NCBI GenBank assembly: GCA_947381875.1
Contig: CANCXY010000017.1
Span: 1 to 22,788, forward strand
Direction: 5' to 3'
DNA: 22,788 bases
Source of the DNA: an uncultured Clostridia bacterium
Lineage (GTDB): Bacteria; Bacillota; Clostridia; Oscillospirales; Ruminococcaceae
A program made the translations under genes and the position numbers. Numbering within the stretch: position 1 is the first letter of the stretch; every line of letters starts with the position of its first letter. Below the pieces are notes generated by a model. The model was not told the DNA's origin. It searched no databases and worked only from the letters and a program-made list of their open reading frames with translations. Below, in pieces: positions 13,468 to 21,682 of this stretch.

Positions 13468-15543
13468 ATGGCAAAGGTAAGCATACTGCTGACAAGCTAT
13501 AACCACGCGCAGTTTTTGCGCCAAAGCATCGAGAGCATCTTGTCGCAGAGCTTTGAAGATTTTGAACTGTTCATTGTAGACGACGGCTCTATAGATGAGA
13601 GCGCCGAGATCATCCAAAGTTTTGACGACACGCGCATCCACACCGTTTTCCATAAGCAGAACCAGGCGGGACCGCACTGGCTACGGGACATCAAGCCGAA
13701 AATGACGGGCGAGTATTTCGCCATGGCGCATTGCGACGACATGTGGCTGCCTGGAAAATTGGAAAAACAAGTGGCGTATCTGGACGCGCACCCGGCGTGT
13801 GGCGCGTGCTTTACAGATGTGCGCGTCATTGATGAGAACGGTAAGCCTTATACGCAGGAGGACGGCTTTTATTTCAATATTTTCTCACAGGAAAACCGCT
13901 CGCGCTTTGAATGGCTGCGCCGCTTTTTCTATGAGGGTAACTGCCTGTGCCATCCCAGCCTGCTGATCCGGCTGAAATGTTATGATGAATACGGCATGGG
14001 GGATGAATCCATGTTCTCCCTGCCGGACTATAACCAGTGGGTGCGTTTGACGCTGCACACCGATTTGTATATATACCCGGAAAAGCTCTGCTGCTTCCGC
14101 GTGCGCAAGCACGCGGGCAATACGAGCGGCGATAAGCCGGATGGGCATATCCGCTCGGCATTTGAAATGTTCCGCCTGTTGAGCAGCTATCTGGAGCTGC
14201 GGGACAAGCCGGAAGATTTCCTGCGTGTGTTCCCCTCCGCACAGCAGTATGTACGGGAGGGCCGTTTGTGCGTGGAATATGCCTATGCGCGCATCCTTTT
14301 GGATGAGAGCGACAAGCCGGTATACAACCTGCTGGGCCTGCTGATTCTGCAAAGTCTGTTGGACGACGCGCAGACCTGCGCGCTGCTGGAACGCGATTAC
14401 GGGTATACCAAAAAGCGCTTCGCGGCGGAGAGCGGGGGCCGCGACGTGTTCCACACCATGGGCGGGGAACATTTTCTGAAAAGCTCGCTTTATTGGGATA
14501 CCGGGGCGGGCTACACCAAAGAAAATTATATCGCCCGGAACAGCTATTCCGGCTTTACCGGGCGCTTTGAGGTGATGTTCGCTTTCCCGGAAGGGCTGCG
14601 CAGCGTATGCAAGCTGCGTTTTGACCCAGATGAAGATTCTTTCCGCTTGTTTGATGATGTGGTTCTGCACATTGACGGGGAGGATTTTGTACCCAAAGCG
14701 CAGGGGGACGCACAGGCGCGCAAAGACGGCATCCTGTTCTACACGGCGGACCCGCAGTTTCAAATCGTATTTAACAGCCCGCGCGATATCCGCACCGTCT
14801 ATATCACAGGCGCTACCCGTGAGATGTCCTGCGCGGAAATGGAGCGCGAGATGGCGGGACGCCTGCGCGAGGCCAAACGGGATAGTGCCCAGTCCAGCCA
14901 GCTTTTCTGGGATACCGGCGACGGGTTCAGCGCCGAACAGTGTATAAACAGGCAGTGCCTGATCGACGAAGGCGGGCGGTTTGACCTTTCCTTTGCGTTC
15001 CCGGAGCATCTGACAGGCGTGGAGAAGCTGCGCATCGACCCGGACGAGGGCGTGTTCCGGGAGTACAGCAGCTTTTCCGTGGAAGTGGATGGGCACACTT
15101 ATACGCCTACCATCTATGGCCTGGCCAAGGAACAGGGGGACAGCGTGCAGTTTTACACCGCTGACCCGCAGATGATTGTCTCCTTCCATACGAAAATGGA
15201 GATCGCCTCGGTGCGCATCAGCGGCGAGACACGTCGGCTGACGGCGGAAGAAGTGGAGCGGCACGCCCAAGCGCGCATCCAGGCGGCGGAGGAGCGGGCG
15301 GAAAGCACCGTGAAAGAAATGGCGGAGAACCTTGCCAGCGCGCGCAAAGAGCAGTTAGAAGACCGCAAGGCACATTTGGAGGACCTTGCGGCGCAGAGGG
15401 AACAGGCGGCGAAAGAACAGCAGGCGCTTCAGCACACAATAGAGACATACCAGGGCGAGATAGGGGCCATACGTGATTATCTGAAAGGGCACCGGTTCAA
15501 ATCGTCGCTGAAAGCGCTTTTCGGAAAGTTGTGGACAGAGTAA
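13468..15543 (+). CDS. GT2 glycosyltransferase with duplicated beta-rich domain and C-terminal coiled coil
   Basis: 691 aa. Residues 1-320 are a GT2 catalytic domain: SILLTSYNHAQFLRQSIESILSQSFEDFELFIVDDGS (DDG at 38-40), metal-site HCDDMW (88-93), and SLPDYNQWVRL around 184-193. Two homologous ~110-residue domains follow at 339-450 and 478-588. Both share (L)(Y/F)WDTG(A/D)G(F/Y), a FAFPE(G/H)L...KLR(F/I)DPDE block, a (V/H)D G(E/H) strand pair, and (F)YTADPQ...VF/SF, ending (V)xI(T/S)G(A/E)TR. Residues 592-665 form a charged coiled coil; the end (FKSSLKALFGKLW) is a basic amphipathic helix, perhaps a membrane tether. The duplicated domains look like beta sandwiches that could hold a growing glycan or a partner protein (inference). 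AGGGGG ribosome site at 13455-13460. Confidence 0.87.
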   Translation: MAKVSILLTSYNHAQFLRQSIESILSQSFEDFELFIVDDGSIDESAEIIQSFDDTRIHTVFHKQNQAGPHWLRDIKPKMTGEYFAMAHCDDMWLPGKLEKQVAYLDAHPACGACFTDVRVIDENGKPYTQEDGFYFNIFSQENRSRFEWLRRFFYEGNCLCHPSLLIRLKCYDEYGMGDESMFSLPDYNQWVRLTLHTDLYIYPEKLCCFRVRKHAGNTSGDKPDGHIRSAFEMFRLLSSYLELRDKPEDFLRVFPSAQQYVREGRLCVEYAYARILLDESDKPVYNLLGLLILQSLLDDAQTCALLERDYGYTKKRFAAESGGRDVFHTMGGEHFLKSSLYWDTGAGYTKENYIARNSYSGFTGRFEVMFAFPEGLRSVCKLRFDPDEDSFRLFDDVVLHIDGEDFVPKAQGDAQARKDGILFYTADPQFQIVFNSPRDIRTVYITGATREMSCAEMEREMAGRLREAKRDSAQSSQLFWDTGDGFSAEQCINRQCLIDEGGRFDLSFAFPEHLTGVEKLRIDPDEGVFREYSSFSVEVDGHTYTPTIYGLAKEQGDSVQFYTADPQMIVSFHTKMEIASVRISGETRRLTAEEVERHAQARIQAAEERAESTVKEMAENLASARKEQLEDRKAHLEDLAAQREQAAKEQQALQHTIETYQGEIGAIRDYLKGHRFKSSLKALFGKLWTE

Positions 15544-15561
15544 GGCCGGGGAGGGGACGCG

Positions 15562-16482
15562 ATGGAACTTGTCAGTGTGATCATGCCCTGCTATAACGAT
15601 GGGGCTTATCTGAAAGAGGCGCTCGACTCCCTGCGCGCGCAGACCTGGGTGAATTGGGAGCTGATTTTGATTGATGACGGCTCCGACCAGCCGGAAACAC
15701 AGGAGGCTGTGCGGAAAATAGGGCAGTACCCCTATGTGCATGTGCTGCATACGAACCATGTTGGCCCGGCGGGTGCGCGGAACGCGGGTATCCGTGCGGC
15801 GCGGGGAGAATATATCCTGCCGCTCGACGCCGACGACACCATTGACCCCATCTATATGGAATGGGCGGCGGGGGTGCTGTCGGAACAGCCGCGCGTGGGT
15901 ATCGTATATTGCAAAGCGGATTTCTTCGGCGAGCGCACCGGGCCGTGGGACCTGCCGGAATATACGCTGCGCGGCATGTTGCAGGACAACATTATCTTTG
16001 TCACCGCCATGTTCCGTAAAAGGGACTGGGAGGCCGTGGGCGGCTTCAACCTGAATATGCAGGACGGCATGGAGGATTACGATTTCTGGCTCTCCCTCCT
16101 CGACCACGACAGGATGGTCGTTCAACTGCCCGCCGTGCTGTTCCATTACCGCATCAAGCCCGTGAGCCGTACCACCAGGTTCCAGAAAAGCACTGCGCAG
16201 ATCAAGGAAACCTATCACACCATTTACCAGAACCACCGCACGCTCTATGAGAAATACCGGGAGGCATACGACCTCTCCATGCGCGACACCATGATCGACC
16301 TGATTGAGCGACGGGGCGCATTGGAGGGCGAGGCGGGCCGATTAAATGAGGAATCCGCACGGCTGGGCGCGGAGGCGGCGCGGCTGAACGGCGCGTTGCA
16401 GCAGCAGTTACAGCTCAACAGCGTGCCCATCTGGAAACGGGTGGTGAACAAATACCTGTTCCATAACCGGCGCAGTATTTGA
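15562..16482 (+). CDS. GT2 family glycosyltransferase
   Basis: 306 aa, 18 nt after the previous stop with a GGGGAGGGG ribosome site (15548-15556). The GT2 core is complete: VSVIMPCYNDGAYLKEALDSL, ILIDDGS (35-41), GARNAGIRAARGEYILPLDADD (the DAD metal motif at 89-91), and the FRKRDWEAVGGFN and DGMEDYDFWLSLL segments that supply the acceptor and catalytic-base region. After about residue 225 there is a helical, Glu/Arg/Ala-rich coiled-coil stretch (RGALEGEAGRLNEESARLGAEAARLNGAL) and a basic end (WKRVVNKYLFHNRR). The same overall plan, coiled coil then basic tail, is seen in the preceding GT2, so the two may sit together at the membrane. Sugar specificity is unknown. Confidence 0.9.
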   Translation: MELVSVIMPCYNDGAYLKEALDSLRAQTWVNWELILIDDGSDQPETQEAVRKIGQYPYVHVLHTNHVGPAGARNAGIRAARGEYILPLDADDTIDPIYMEWAAGVLSEQPRVGIVYCKADFFGERTGPWDLPEYTLRGMLQDNIIFVTAMFRKRDWEAVGGFNLNMQDGMEDYDFWLSLLDHDRMVVQLPAVLFHYRIKPVSRTTRFQKSTAQIKETYHTIYQNHRTLYEKYREAYDLSMRDTMIDLIERRGALEGEAGRLNEESARLGAEAARLNGALQQQLQLNSVPIWKRVVNKYLFHNRRSI

Positions 16483-16513
16483 GAATATGGCAAACGCAGT
16501 AAGTCCTGTTATT

Positions 16514-16536
16514 CCTCCCCGCCGGAGGCGGGGAGG
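16514..16536. repeat. Dispersed GC-rich palindrome, copy E
   Basis: CCTCCCCGCC (16514-16523), loop GGA, GGCGGGGAGG (16527-16536), a perfect 10-bp stem with no T run, located between the GT2 gene and the promoter of the SpoIID-domain gene. Confidence 0.75.
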
Positions 16537-16576
16537 CGCAGGCAAAATTGATTCTCCATATGGTAAAATATACCCT

Positions 16577-16605
16577 TTGCATTGTGGGGAAAAATCGTGT
16601 ATACT
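16577..16605 (+). promoter_or_regulatory. Promoter of the SpoIID-domain gene
   Basis: TTGCAT (16577-16582) and TATACT (16600-16605) are separated by 17 bp. The ribosome site AAAGGA (16645-16650) precedes the ATG at 16661. Confidence 0.7.
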
Positions 16606-16660
16606 GAAACCCGACAGGGTTTTCCCGGAAACGACAGATTCAAGAAAGGATTGCAGCAAG

Positions 16661-18040
16661 ATGAAGTGGAAAAAATGGATCGCCCTGGCGCTCACGCTTT
16701 GTACGCTGAGCAGCGCGCCCGCCTTTGCGCAGGACTCCGAGGGGGGCTGGCAGAAGGTAGGGGACAAGCTGGTATATTACACAGCAGGGGGCGCGCGGCT
16801 GAGCAACTGCTGGATCGGCGCGGGCGAATGGAAGTATTATGTTGGGGCCGATGGCCGTGCGCTGGAGGGCTTACAGGAGGTAGAGGGAAAGACCTATTAC
16901 TTCAAAGCCTTTCCATGGTGCAATGTACAGTACGGCTGGCAGACAATCGATGGCGGCCTGTACTACTTCGGCGAGGACGGCGCGATGATATGCAATCGCT
17001 GGATCGGCGGGGGCGAATGGAAGTATTACATCGGGGCCGATGGCCGCGCACTGGAGGGCCTGCACACAGTGGAAGGCCATACATATTACTTCCGGGAGTT
17101 CCCCTGGTGCAATATGCAGTACGGCACCCAGAACGTCGGCGGGCAGACGCTCACCTTTGACCTTGTCACAGGGGAATTGGCGTCCGATTTGAATACTGAC
17201 CCAAAAGTGCAGCTGACCGTGACGATGGGCGGCCAGCTTGTTACAGGTGCGTCAAGGGATATCCTGGCCCGTGTCGTGATGGCCGAGGCGGGCGGCTTCC
17301 AGCAGATCGAGGTATTGAAAGCACAGGCGGTGGCTACCTATACATGGATCCTGTACCAGCGGGATCATGGCGACCCCGCGCCCAGTGTACCGGCCCCTTT
17401 GAGCAGCCCCACGGCGCTTGTGTATCAGGCGGTCGATGCGGTGCTTGGCGAAACCGTTACCTATGCGGGCAAGCCAATCTTAGCGCAGTATACGGCGTCG
17501 ACGGGCAAGGGCATGACAAACAGCTCGCAGGACGCGGGTTGGGGTTATCTGCCGTATTTGCAGCCTGTGGCCAGCCCCTATGATGAGCGCTCGGAAGGGA
17601 TGCTCGGCGGGCGCTACACAGTGCAAAAGACCGTTACAAAACAGCAGATGATGAACGCGCTCAACGCCATCTACGACAATGACCCGGAGAACCCGGAACC
17701 CATTGATTTCTCATCTGACCCCGCGGGCTGGATCAGCTATGACACGAACGCGAAGGGCTGTGCCGGTGTGCTGCATATCGACATCCGCCGCCTGGGGGCG
17801 GGGGAGAGCCGGATGTATAACCCGCGCGCAAATTATTTCAAGGAAAATTCCGGCCTCGGCATCCGTTCGGCGGATTATGTGATCCAGTACAACGGGGACG
17901 AGACCTGGACCATCACGACCTACGGCTTCGGCCACGGCGTGGGTCTTAGCCAGTGGGGCGCGTATTTCTACGCAACCATCGAGAACATGAGTTACCGGCA
18001 GATACTGGCGCATTACTACCCCGGTACACAGATTCAATAA
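16661..18040 (+). CDS. Secreted SpoIID/LytB-domain protein with cell-wall-binding repeats
   Basis: 459 aa from the ATG at 16661, chosen for its ribosome site and the signal peptide that follows (MKWKKWIALALTLC, cleavage likely after APAFA at 23). Residues 29-155 hold two wall-binding repeats of about 63 residues (WIGxGEWKYYxGADGRALEGL, then a TYYF strand and FPWCNxQYG). From about 190 to the end is a SpoIID domain: ARVVMAEAGGFQQIEVLKAQAVATYTWIL, the AQYTASTGKGMTNSSQDAGWG segment, and the hallmark GFGHGVGLSQWGA (422-434). Family knowledge: SpoIID is a lytic transglycosylase acting on stem-peptide-free glycan, and LytB-type relatives act on amidases. Here the repeats and the context suggest a vegetative wall-bound enzyme rather than the sporulation protein. 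The repeats are shared with the next gene product. Confidence 0.9.
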   Translation: MKWKKWIALALTLCTLSSAPAFAQDSEGGWQKVGDKLVYYTAGGARLSNCWIGAGEWKYYVGADGRALEGLQEVEGKTYYFKAFPWCNVQYGWQTIDGGLYYFGEDGAMICNRWIGGGEWKYYIGADGRALEGLHTVEGHTYYFREFPWCNMQYGTQNVGGQTLTFDLVTGELASDLNTDPKVQLTVTMGGQLVTGASRDILARVVMAEAGGFQQIEVLKAQAVATYTWILYQRDHGDPAPSVPAPLSSPTALVYQAVDAVLGETVTYAGKPILAQYTASTGKGMTNSSQDAGWGYLPYLQPVASPYDERSEGMLGGRYTVQKTVTKQQMMNALNAIYDNDPENPEPIDFSSDPAGWISYDTNAKGCAGVLHIDIRRLGAGESRMYNPRANYFKENSGLGIRSADYVIQYNGDETWTITTYGFGHGVGLSQWGAYFYATIENMSYRQILAHYYPGTQIQ

Positions 18041-18063
18041 AAGGGTAGCGGGGATATTTTCGT

Positions 18064-18094
18064 ATGTTCTCCCGCCCGGAGGGCGGGAGAACAT
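18064..18094. repeat. Dispersed GC-rich palindrome, copy F
   Basis: ATGTTCTCCCGCCC (18064-18077), loop GGA, GGGCGGGAGAACAT (18081-18094), a perfect 14-bp stem, the best-preserved copy. It lies between the SpoIID-domain and GH25 genes with no T run, so read-through is possible. Confidence 0.8.
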
Positions 18095-18134
18095 GAAAAC
18101 ACTTCCAATACAAAAGAAAAATGAGGTTTCCTGT

Positions 18135-19865
18135 ATGAAGAAAATCAGATTTTTTGCCGCACTTTTCCTAACGATCTGCCTCTTGGGGAGCGCGACCGCT
18201 TTCGCCGAGGGGACAGAGGGTTGGCAGACAGTCGAAAACGGTTTTTACTATCAGTACGCGGATGGCACTACGGCAAAAAACACCTGGATCGGCGCGGGCG
18301 AGTGGCGCTACTATGTGGACGCGACAGGCCGCGCGCTCGAAGGCCTTCAGGATGTAAATGGGCAGACCTATTATTTCAAGCCCTACCCCTGGTGCAATGT
18401 GCAGTATGAATGGCAGACGATCAACGGCGGTTTCTATTACTTCGGCGACGACGGCGTTTTGCGGAAAAGCTGCTGGATTGGCGGCGGCGAGTGGAAATAC
18501 TATGTGGACGAGACGGGCCGCGCGCTCGAAGGGCTGCGGACGGTCGATGGAAAAACTTACTATTTCAAGCCGTACCCCTGGTGCAATGTCCAGTACGGCA
18601 AGCAGATTGTGGATGGGCAAGAGCTGACCTTTGACGAGACGGGCGCGCTTGTCTCAGGAAGTACGCCAAGCGTCCCAGATACGTCAATCAAGCCGGAGCC
18701 GTCACCCGCGCCCCTGCCGGAGCTGTTTGACTTTTGGCGCGACGAGAACGGCGGGCTGTACTACTACGAAAAAGGTGCGCTGGTGCGGAACAGTTGGATC
18801 GGCACGGGCGAATGGCGGTATTATGTCGACCACAATGGCCGCGCCGTAGAGGGTTTCCAGCGCATCAACAACGAGACCTATTACTTCAAACCCTACCCCA
18901 TGTGCAATATGCAGTATGACTGGCAGTCGATCAACGGCGCACTTTACTATTTCGGTACGGACGGAAAGCTGGCCCGCAGCAGTTGGATCGGTTTCGGCGA
19001 TTGGAAATACTATGTGGACGGCACGGGCCGCGCTGTAGAGGGGTTGCAGACGATCCAGGGAAAAACCTATTATTTCAAGGAGTTCCCCTGGTGCAACGTA
19101 CAATATGGGCAGCAGGTTGTCAATGGCACGACAATGAATTTTGACACAACCACAGGCGCGCGGATCGAGCCGGGCAGCAATAATAAGCCGTCCACCTCCA
19201 CCCCGACGCCGCCCGTCAATACGGGTTTCCTGGAACACGGCATCGACGTTTCTGAATATCAGGGCGTCATTGACTGGAATCAGGTGGCGCAGTCCGGTGT
19301 GGATTATGCCATTATCCGCGCAATCTCCTTCCGAGGCGGCACGATGCACATTGATCCCTATTTTGTCCAGAATGTCTATGGCGCGCGCCAGGCGGGCTTG
19401 AAAATCGGCGCTTACCATTACACCTACGCGATCGACGAAGGGGAGGTCGTGGAGGAGATCACCATGCTGACCGAGGCACTGGCTATGGTGGAGGCGAACG
19501 GTGTGCGGTTCGATTATCCCATCTATGTGGATATTGAGAGCAATACATACACCAACTCGCTCACCACGCAGCGCCGGACGGACCTGATGATCTACGCGCA
19601 GACGCTCCTGCGCCAGAAGGGCTATTATGGCGCGCTGTATACCTTTACCAACTATGCAAAAAACCAACTGGATATGGCGCGGCTCCAAGATTATGATTTG
19701 TGGATAGCGGATTATAACAGCCGCCCCGGCTATACGGGCCTGTATAACGCATGGCAGTATACTTCCCGCGGGCAGGTGCCGGGTATTGCCGGGAACGTGG
19801 ACCGCAACTACTGCTATAAGGATTACGCGACCCTTATCCGCAACGGCGGCTATAACCACTATTGA
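18135..19865 (+). CDS. Secreted GH25 lysozyme with four cell-wall-binding repeats
   Basis: 576 aa from the ATG at 18135 (GAGG ribosome site at 18123-18126, signal peptide MKKIRFFAALFLTICLLGSATAFA); an in-frame ATG at 18093 lies inside palindrome F. Four wall-binding repeats follow in two pairs (28-155 and 199-325), separated by a Ser/Pro linker. Each reads WIGxGEWxYYVDxxGRAxEGxQ, then TYYF and PxCNxQY. After a second Ser/Thr/Pro linker (343-362) comes the GH25 domain (366-576): HGIDVSEYQGVIDW (D371), YPIYVDIES (D466, E468) and WIADYNSRPG...AWQYTSRG, ending VDRNYCYKDY. The catalytic Asp/Glu are present, so it should cleave the MurNAc-GlcNAc bond. The terminator at 19880-19910 ends the unit. 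It probably shares transcription with the upstream SpoIID-domain gene, since no promoter is seen in the 94-bp gap. Confidence 0.93.
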   Translation: MKKIRFFAALFLTICLLGSATAFAEGTEGWQTVENGFYYQYADGTTAKNTWIGAGEWRYYVDATGRALEGLQDVNGQTYYFKPYPWCNVQYEWQTINGGFYYFGDDGVLRKSCWIGGGEWKYYVDETGRALEGLRTVDGKTYYFKPYPWCNVQYGKQIVDGQELTFDETGALVSGSTPSVPDTSIKPEPSPAPLPELFDFWRDENGGLYYYEKGALVRNSWIGTGEWRYYVDHNGRAVEGFQRINNETYYFKPYPMCNMQYDWQSINGALYYFGTDGKLARSSWIGFGDWKYYVDGTGRAVEGLQTIQGKTYYFKEFPWCNVQYGQQVVNGTTMNFDTTTGARIEPGSNNKPSTSTPTPPVNTGFLEHGIDVSEYQGVIDWNQVAQSGVDYAIIRAISFRGGTMHIDPYFVQNVYGARQAGLKIGAYHYTYAIDEGEVVEEITMLTEALAMVEANGVRFDYPIYVDIESNTYTNSLTTQRRTDLMIYAQTLLRQKGYYGALYTFTNYAKNQLDMARLQDYDLWIADYNSRPGYTGLYNAWQYTSRGQVPGIAGNVDRNYCYKDYATLIRNGGYNHY

Positions 19866-19879
19866 TCGGATCTGTTTTT

Positions 19880-19910
19880 GGGCGTTCGGCATCTGCCGAA
19901 CGCCCTTTTT
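19880..19910 (+). terminator. Rho-independent terminator after the GH25 gene
   Basis: GGGCGTTCGGCA (19880-19891) and TGCCGAACGCCC (19894-19905) form a 12-bp perfect stem (inner pairs open to make the loop), followed by TTTTT. Confidence 0.92.
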
Positions 19911-20035
19911 GTATATAATCCGACAAATTTTGACGAAAAATGAAACTTTTTGGCGTTTTGAAACGTATAATAAATAGTGTCGAAGAAAATGCTGACAATA
20001 AGGGTATGTACAAACAATTTGGGAGGGATTGCGGA

Positions 20036-20929
20036 ATGCGCAGATTTGCAAAAATGTTTGTGGCGCTGTTGTGTGCCGCCGTGCTGTTTACCGCGTGCGG
20101 CAAGGAAAAGAAAGAAAGCCCCTTCGCGGCTTTGGAGGATCCCACAACATCTTCATCTTCCTCATCCGCTGCACAGGGAGGACATCCTTTTGCCAGCACC
20201 TCTACGCCGTCTTCAGATGCCGCGGGCACTGGGAGCCAGCCGCCCGATTTATCCTCCGCAAGCTCCGGCGCTGTCAGCACGCCGCCCCAGGACAGCGGGG
20301 CAGCGTCCAGCAGCCAGAGTACACTGCCCGCTTCTTCCTCGGATTCACAGCAAACGCCGCCCGCACAGAATGGCCCCCATGCCGCGACGGTGCGGGCCGA
20401 CGGCGGTCTGCGCCTGCGTGCCGCGGCAGGGGAGAATGGGGAAAAGCTACTGATTATCCCGGACGGCACGCAGATTGAATGCACCGGCTGGCAAGATGGC
20501 TGGGCGAAAACGACTTATGAGAACCAAACCGGATATGTTTCCGCCAAATACTTACTGTTCTACGGTACTGTGCGCGCCGACGGCGGCCTGCGCCTGCGCA
20601 AGGGCCCCGGCGAGAACCATGAGAAGCTGCTTACCATCCCGGACGGCACACAGTTGGCCTGCCTGGAACAGAAGGACGGGTGGATCAAGACAAGTTATGA
20701 AAACCAGACAGGCTATGTATCGCAGGAGTATGTGCGTATAGCGGCGACTGTCACCGCTGGTCCCGGCCTCAATCTGCGCGATGCTCCCAATGAGACAGGC
20801 ACAAAGCTGCTTACAATCCCCAACGGTGCGCAGGTGCAGTGCTGCGGCAACCCGGAGGACGGTTGGGTCAGAGTGCGCTATAATGGCTATAACGGGTATG
20901 TGTCTGCCGAGTATCTTTCCTTTGCGTGA
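20036..20929 (+). CDS. Lipoprotein with three SH3b domains
   Basis: 297 aa from the ATG at 20036, supported by GGGAGGG at 20021-20027. A lipoprotein signal (MRRFAKMFVALLCAAVLFTAC) ends in the lipobox FTAC with Cys21 as lipidation site. A long Ser/Ala/Pro/Gln-rich spacer (about 30-115), suited to crossing the wall, leads to three SH3b domains at ~116-175, 177-234 and 236-296. The first two are near-identical (TVRADGGLRLR, PDGTQ, YENQTGYVS), which suggests recent duplication; the third is more diverged (TVTAGPGLNLRDAPNETG). SH3b domains in Gram-positive proteins usually bind peptidoglycan. No catalytic domain is present, so a wall-binding or sensory role is likely. It is a single-gene unit with terminators on both sides. 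Confidence 0.9.
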   Translation: MRRFAKMFVALLCAAVLFTACGKEKKESPFAALEDPTTSSSSSSAAQGGHPFASTSTPSSDAAGTGSQPPDLSSASSGAVSTPPQDSGAASSSQSTLPASSSDSQQTPPAQNGPHAATVRADGGLRLRAAAGENGEKLLIIPDGTQIECTGWQDGWAKTTYENQTGYVSAKYLLFYGTVRADGGLRLRKGPGENHEKLLTIPDGTQLACLEQKDGWIKTSYENQTGYVSQEYVRIAATVTAGPGLNLRDAPNETGTKLLTIPNGAQVQCCGNPEDGWVRVRYNGYNGYVSAEYLSFA

Positions 20930-20956
20930 TGGGCTGCGGTTATAATAAGATACAGA

Positions 20957-20997
20957 AAAGGGCGAATGGGAAGCGTTTGCGTTTTACTCGCCCTTTT
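20957..20997 (+). terminator. Probable Rho-independent terminator after the SH3b lipoprotein
   Basis: AAAAGGGCGA (20956-20965 region) pairs with TCGCCCTTTTT (20988-20998) around a loop of about 22 nt, with the T run as the end. The loop is long, so strength is uncertain. Confidence 0.65.
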
Positions 20998-21124
20998 TCC
21001 GATATATTCTATTAGGACAGAAAATACTTTCTTGAAAAATTCCCCGCTGTTTCCCGCAACCAAAGATGAAAAAGGGGAAGTAGATAAGTGAAAGGGGCTG
21101 ACATAGCGCATAGGAGGTGAGGGA

Positions 21125-21682
21125 ATGGACGACAGCCAGATCATAGATTTATACTGGGCAAGGGACGAGGGCGCAATTACAGAAACTGCGTCAAAGTATG
21201 GAAAATACTGCTATACGATTGCCCACAATATCCTCGGCGATAAAGAGGACGCAGAAGAAAGCGTCAACGATATATATTTGGGCGCATGGAACGCAATGCC
21301 GCCCCACCGCCCAGCTATCCTGCGTTCTTTTCTTGGCAAGCTTGCCCGGCGCGTATCCCTGAAAAAATGGCGGGACGCCCATCGGGACAAACGGGGCGGC
21401 GGCGAAGTATCCCTTGCTCTTGATGAGCTTTCGGAGTGTGTGCCGTCAAATGTTACAGTGGCGGATGAGGTTATGGCGGCAGAGCTGTCCAAAACGCTCA
21501 ATCGGTTTATTGCCGGTTTGCCAGTTACGGAAAGGCGGGTTTTTCTTTGCCGTTACTGGTATATGGACACGATCGGGCAAGTCAGCAGGGAGTTTGGCTT
21601 TAGCGTGAGCAAAGTAAAATCTATGCTGTACAGGACAAGGATCAAGCTGCTTTCCTATCTGAAAAAGGAGGGGATGGCATGA
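21125..21682 (+). CDS. ECF-type RNA polymerase sigma factor
   Basis: 185 aa with an AGGAGGTGA ribosome site (21112-21120). Region 2 is at ~18-90 (YGKYCYTIAHNILGDKEDAEESVNDIYLGAWNAMPP and a promoter-melting segment FLGKLARRVSLKKWRD), and region 4 at ~120-182 (LNRFIAGLPVTERRVFLCRYWYMDTIGQVSREFGFSVSKVKSMLYRTRIKLLSYLKKEG). There is no N-terminal region 1 and a basic linker between, as expected for ECF factors. Its stop overlaps the start of the membrane protein at 21679 (ATGA), the usual arrangement for a sigma factor and its regulator in Clostridia. The regulon is not visible; I see no clear ECF-type promoter in front of its own gene. Confidence 0.93.
   Translation: MDDSQIIDLYWARDEGAITETASKYGKYCYTIAHNILGDKEDAEESVNDIYLGAWNAMPPHRPAILRSFLGKLARRVSLKKWRDAHRDKRGGGEVSLALDELSECVPSNVTVADEVMAAELSKTLNRFIAGLPVTERRVFLCRYWYMDTIGQVSREFGFSVSKVKSMLYRTRIKLLSYLKKEGMA

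Noticed and set aside
13885..15270. 461-codon open frame on the minus strand
   Set aside because: It lies wholly opposite the GT2 gene, has no domain pattern, and arises from the codon bias of the real gene.
16487..16660. N-terminal extension of the SpoIID-domain protein
   Set aside because: It translates palindrome copy E and the promoter; the signal peptide begins at 16661.
19966..19971. TATAAT as a promoter of the lipoprotein gene
   Set aside because: It is a perfect -10 but no acceptable -35 lies 16-18 bp upstream; left unassigned although the gene must have a promoter nearby.
19940..20035. N-terminal extension of the SH3b lipoprotein
   Set aside because: The lipoprotein signal and GGGAGGG site support the ATG at 20036; the upstream part is leader DNA.
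18702..20051. 449-codon open frame on the minus strand
   Set aside because: It is opposite the GH25 gene and its terminator and mirrors the repeats; no ribosome site or family features.
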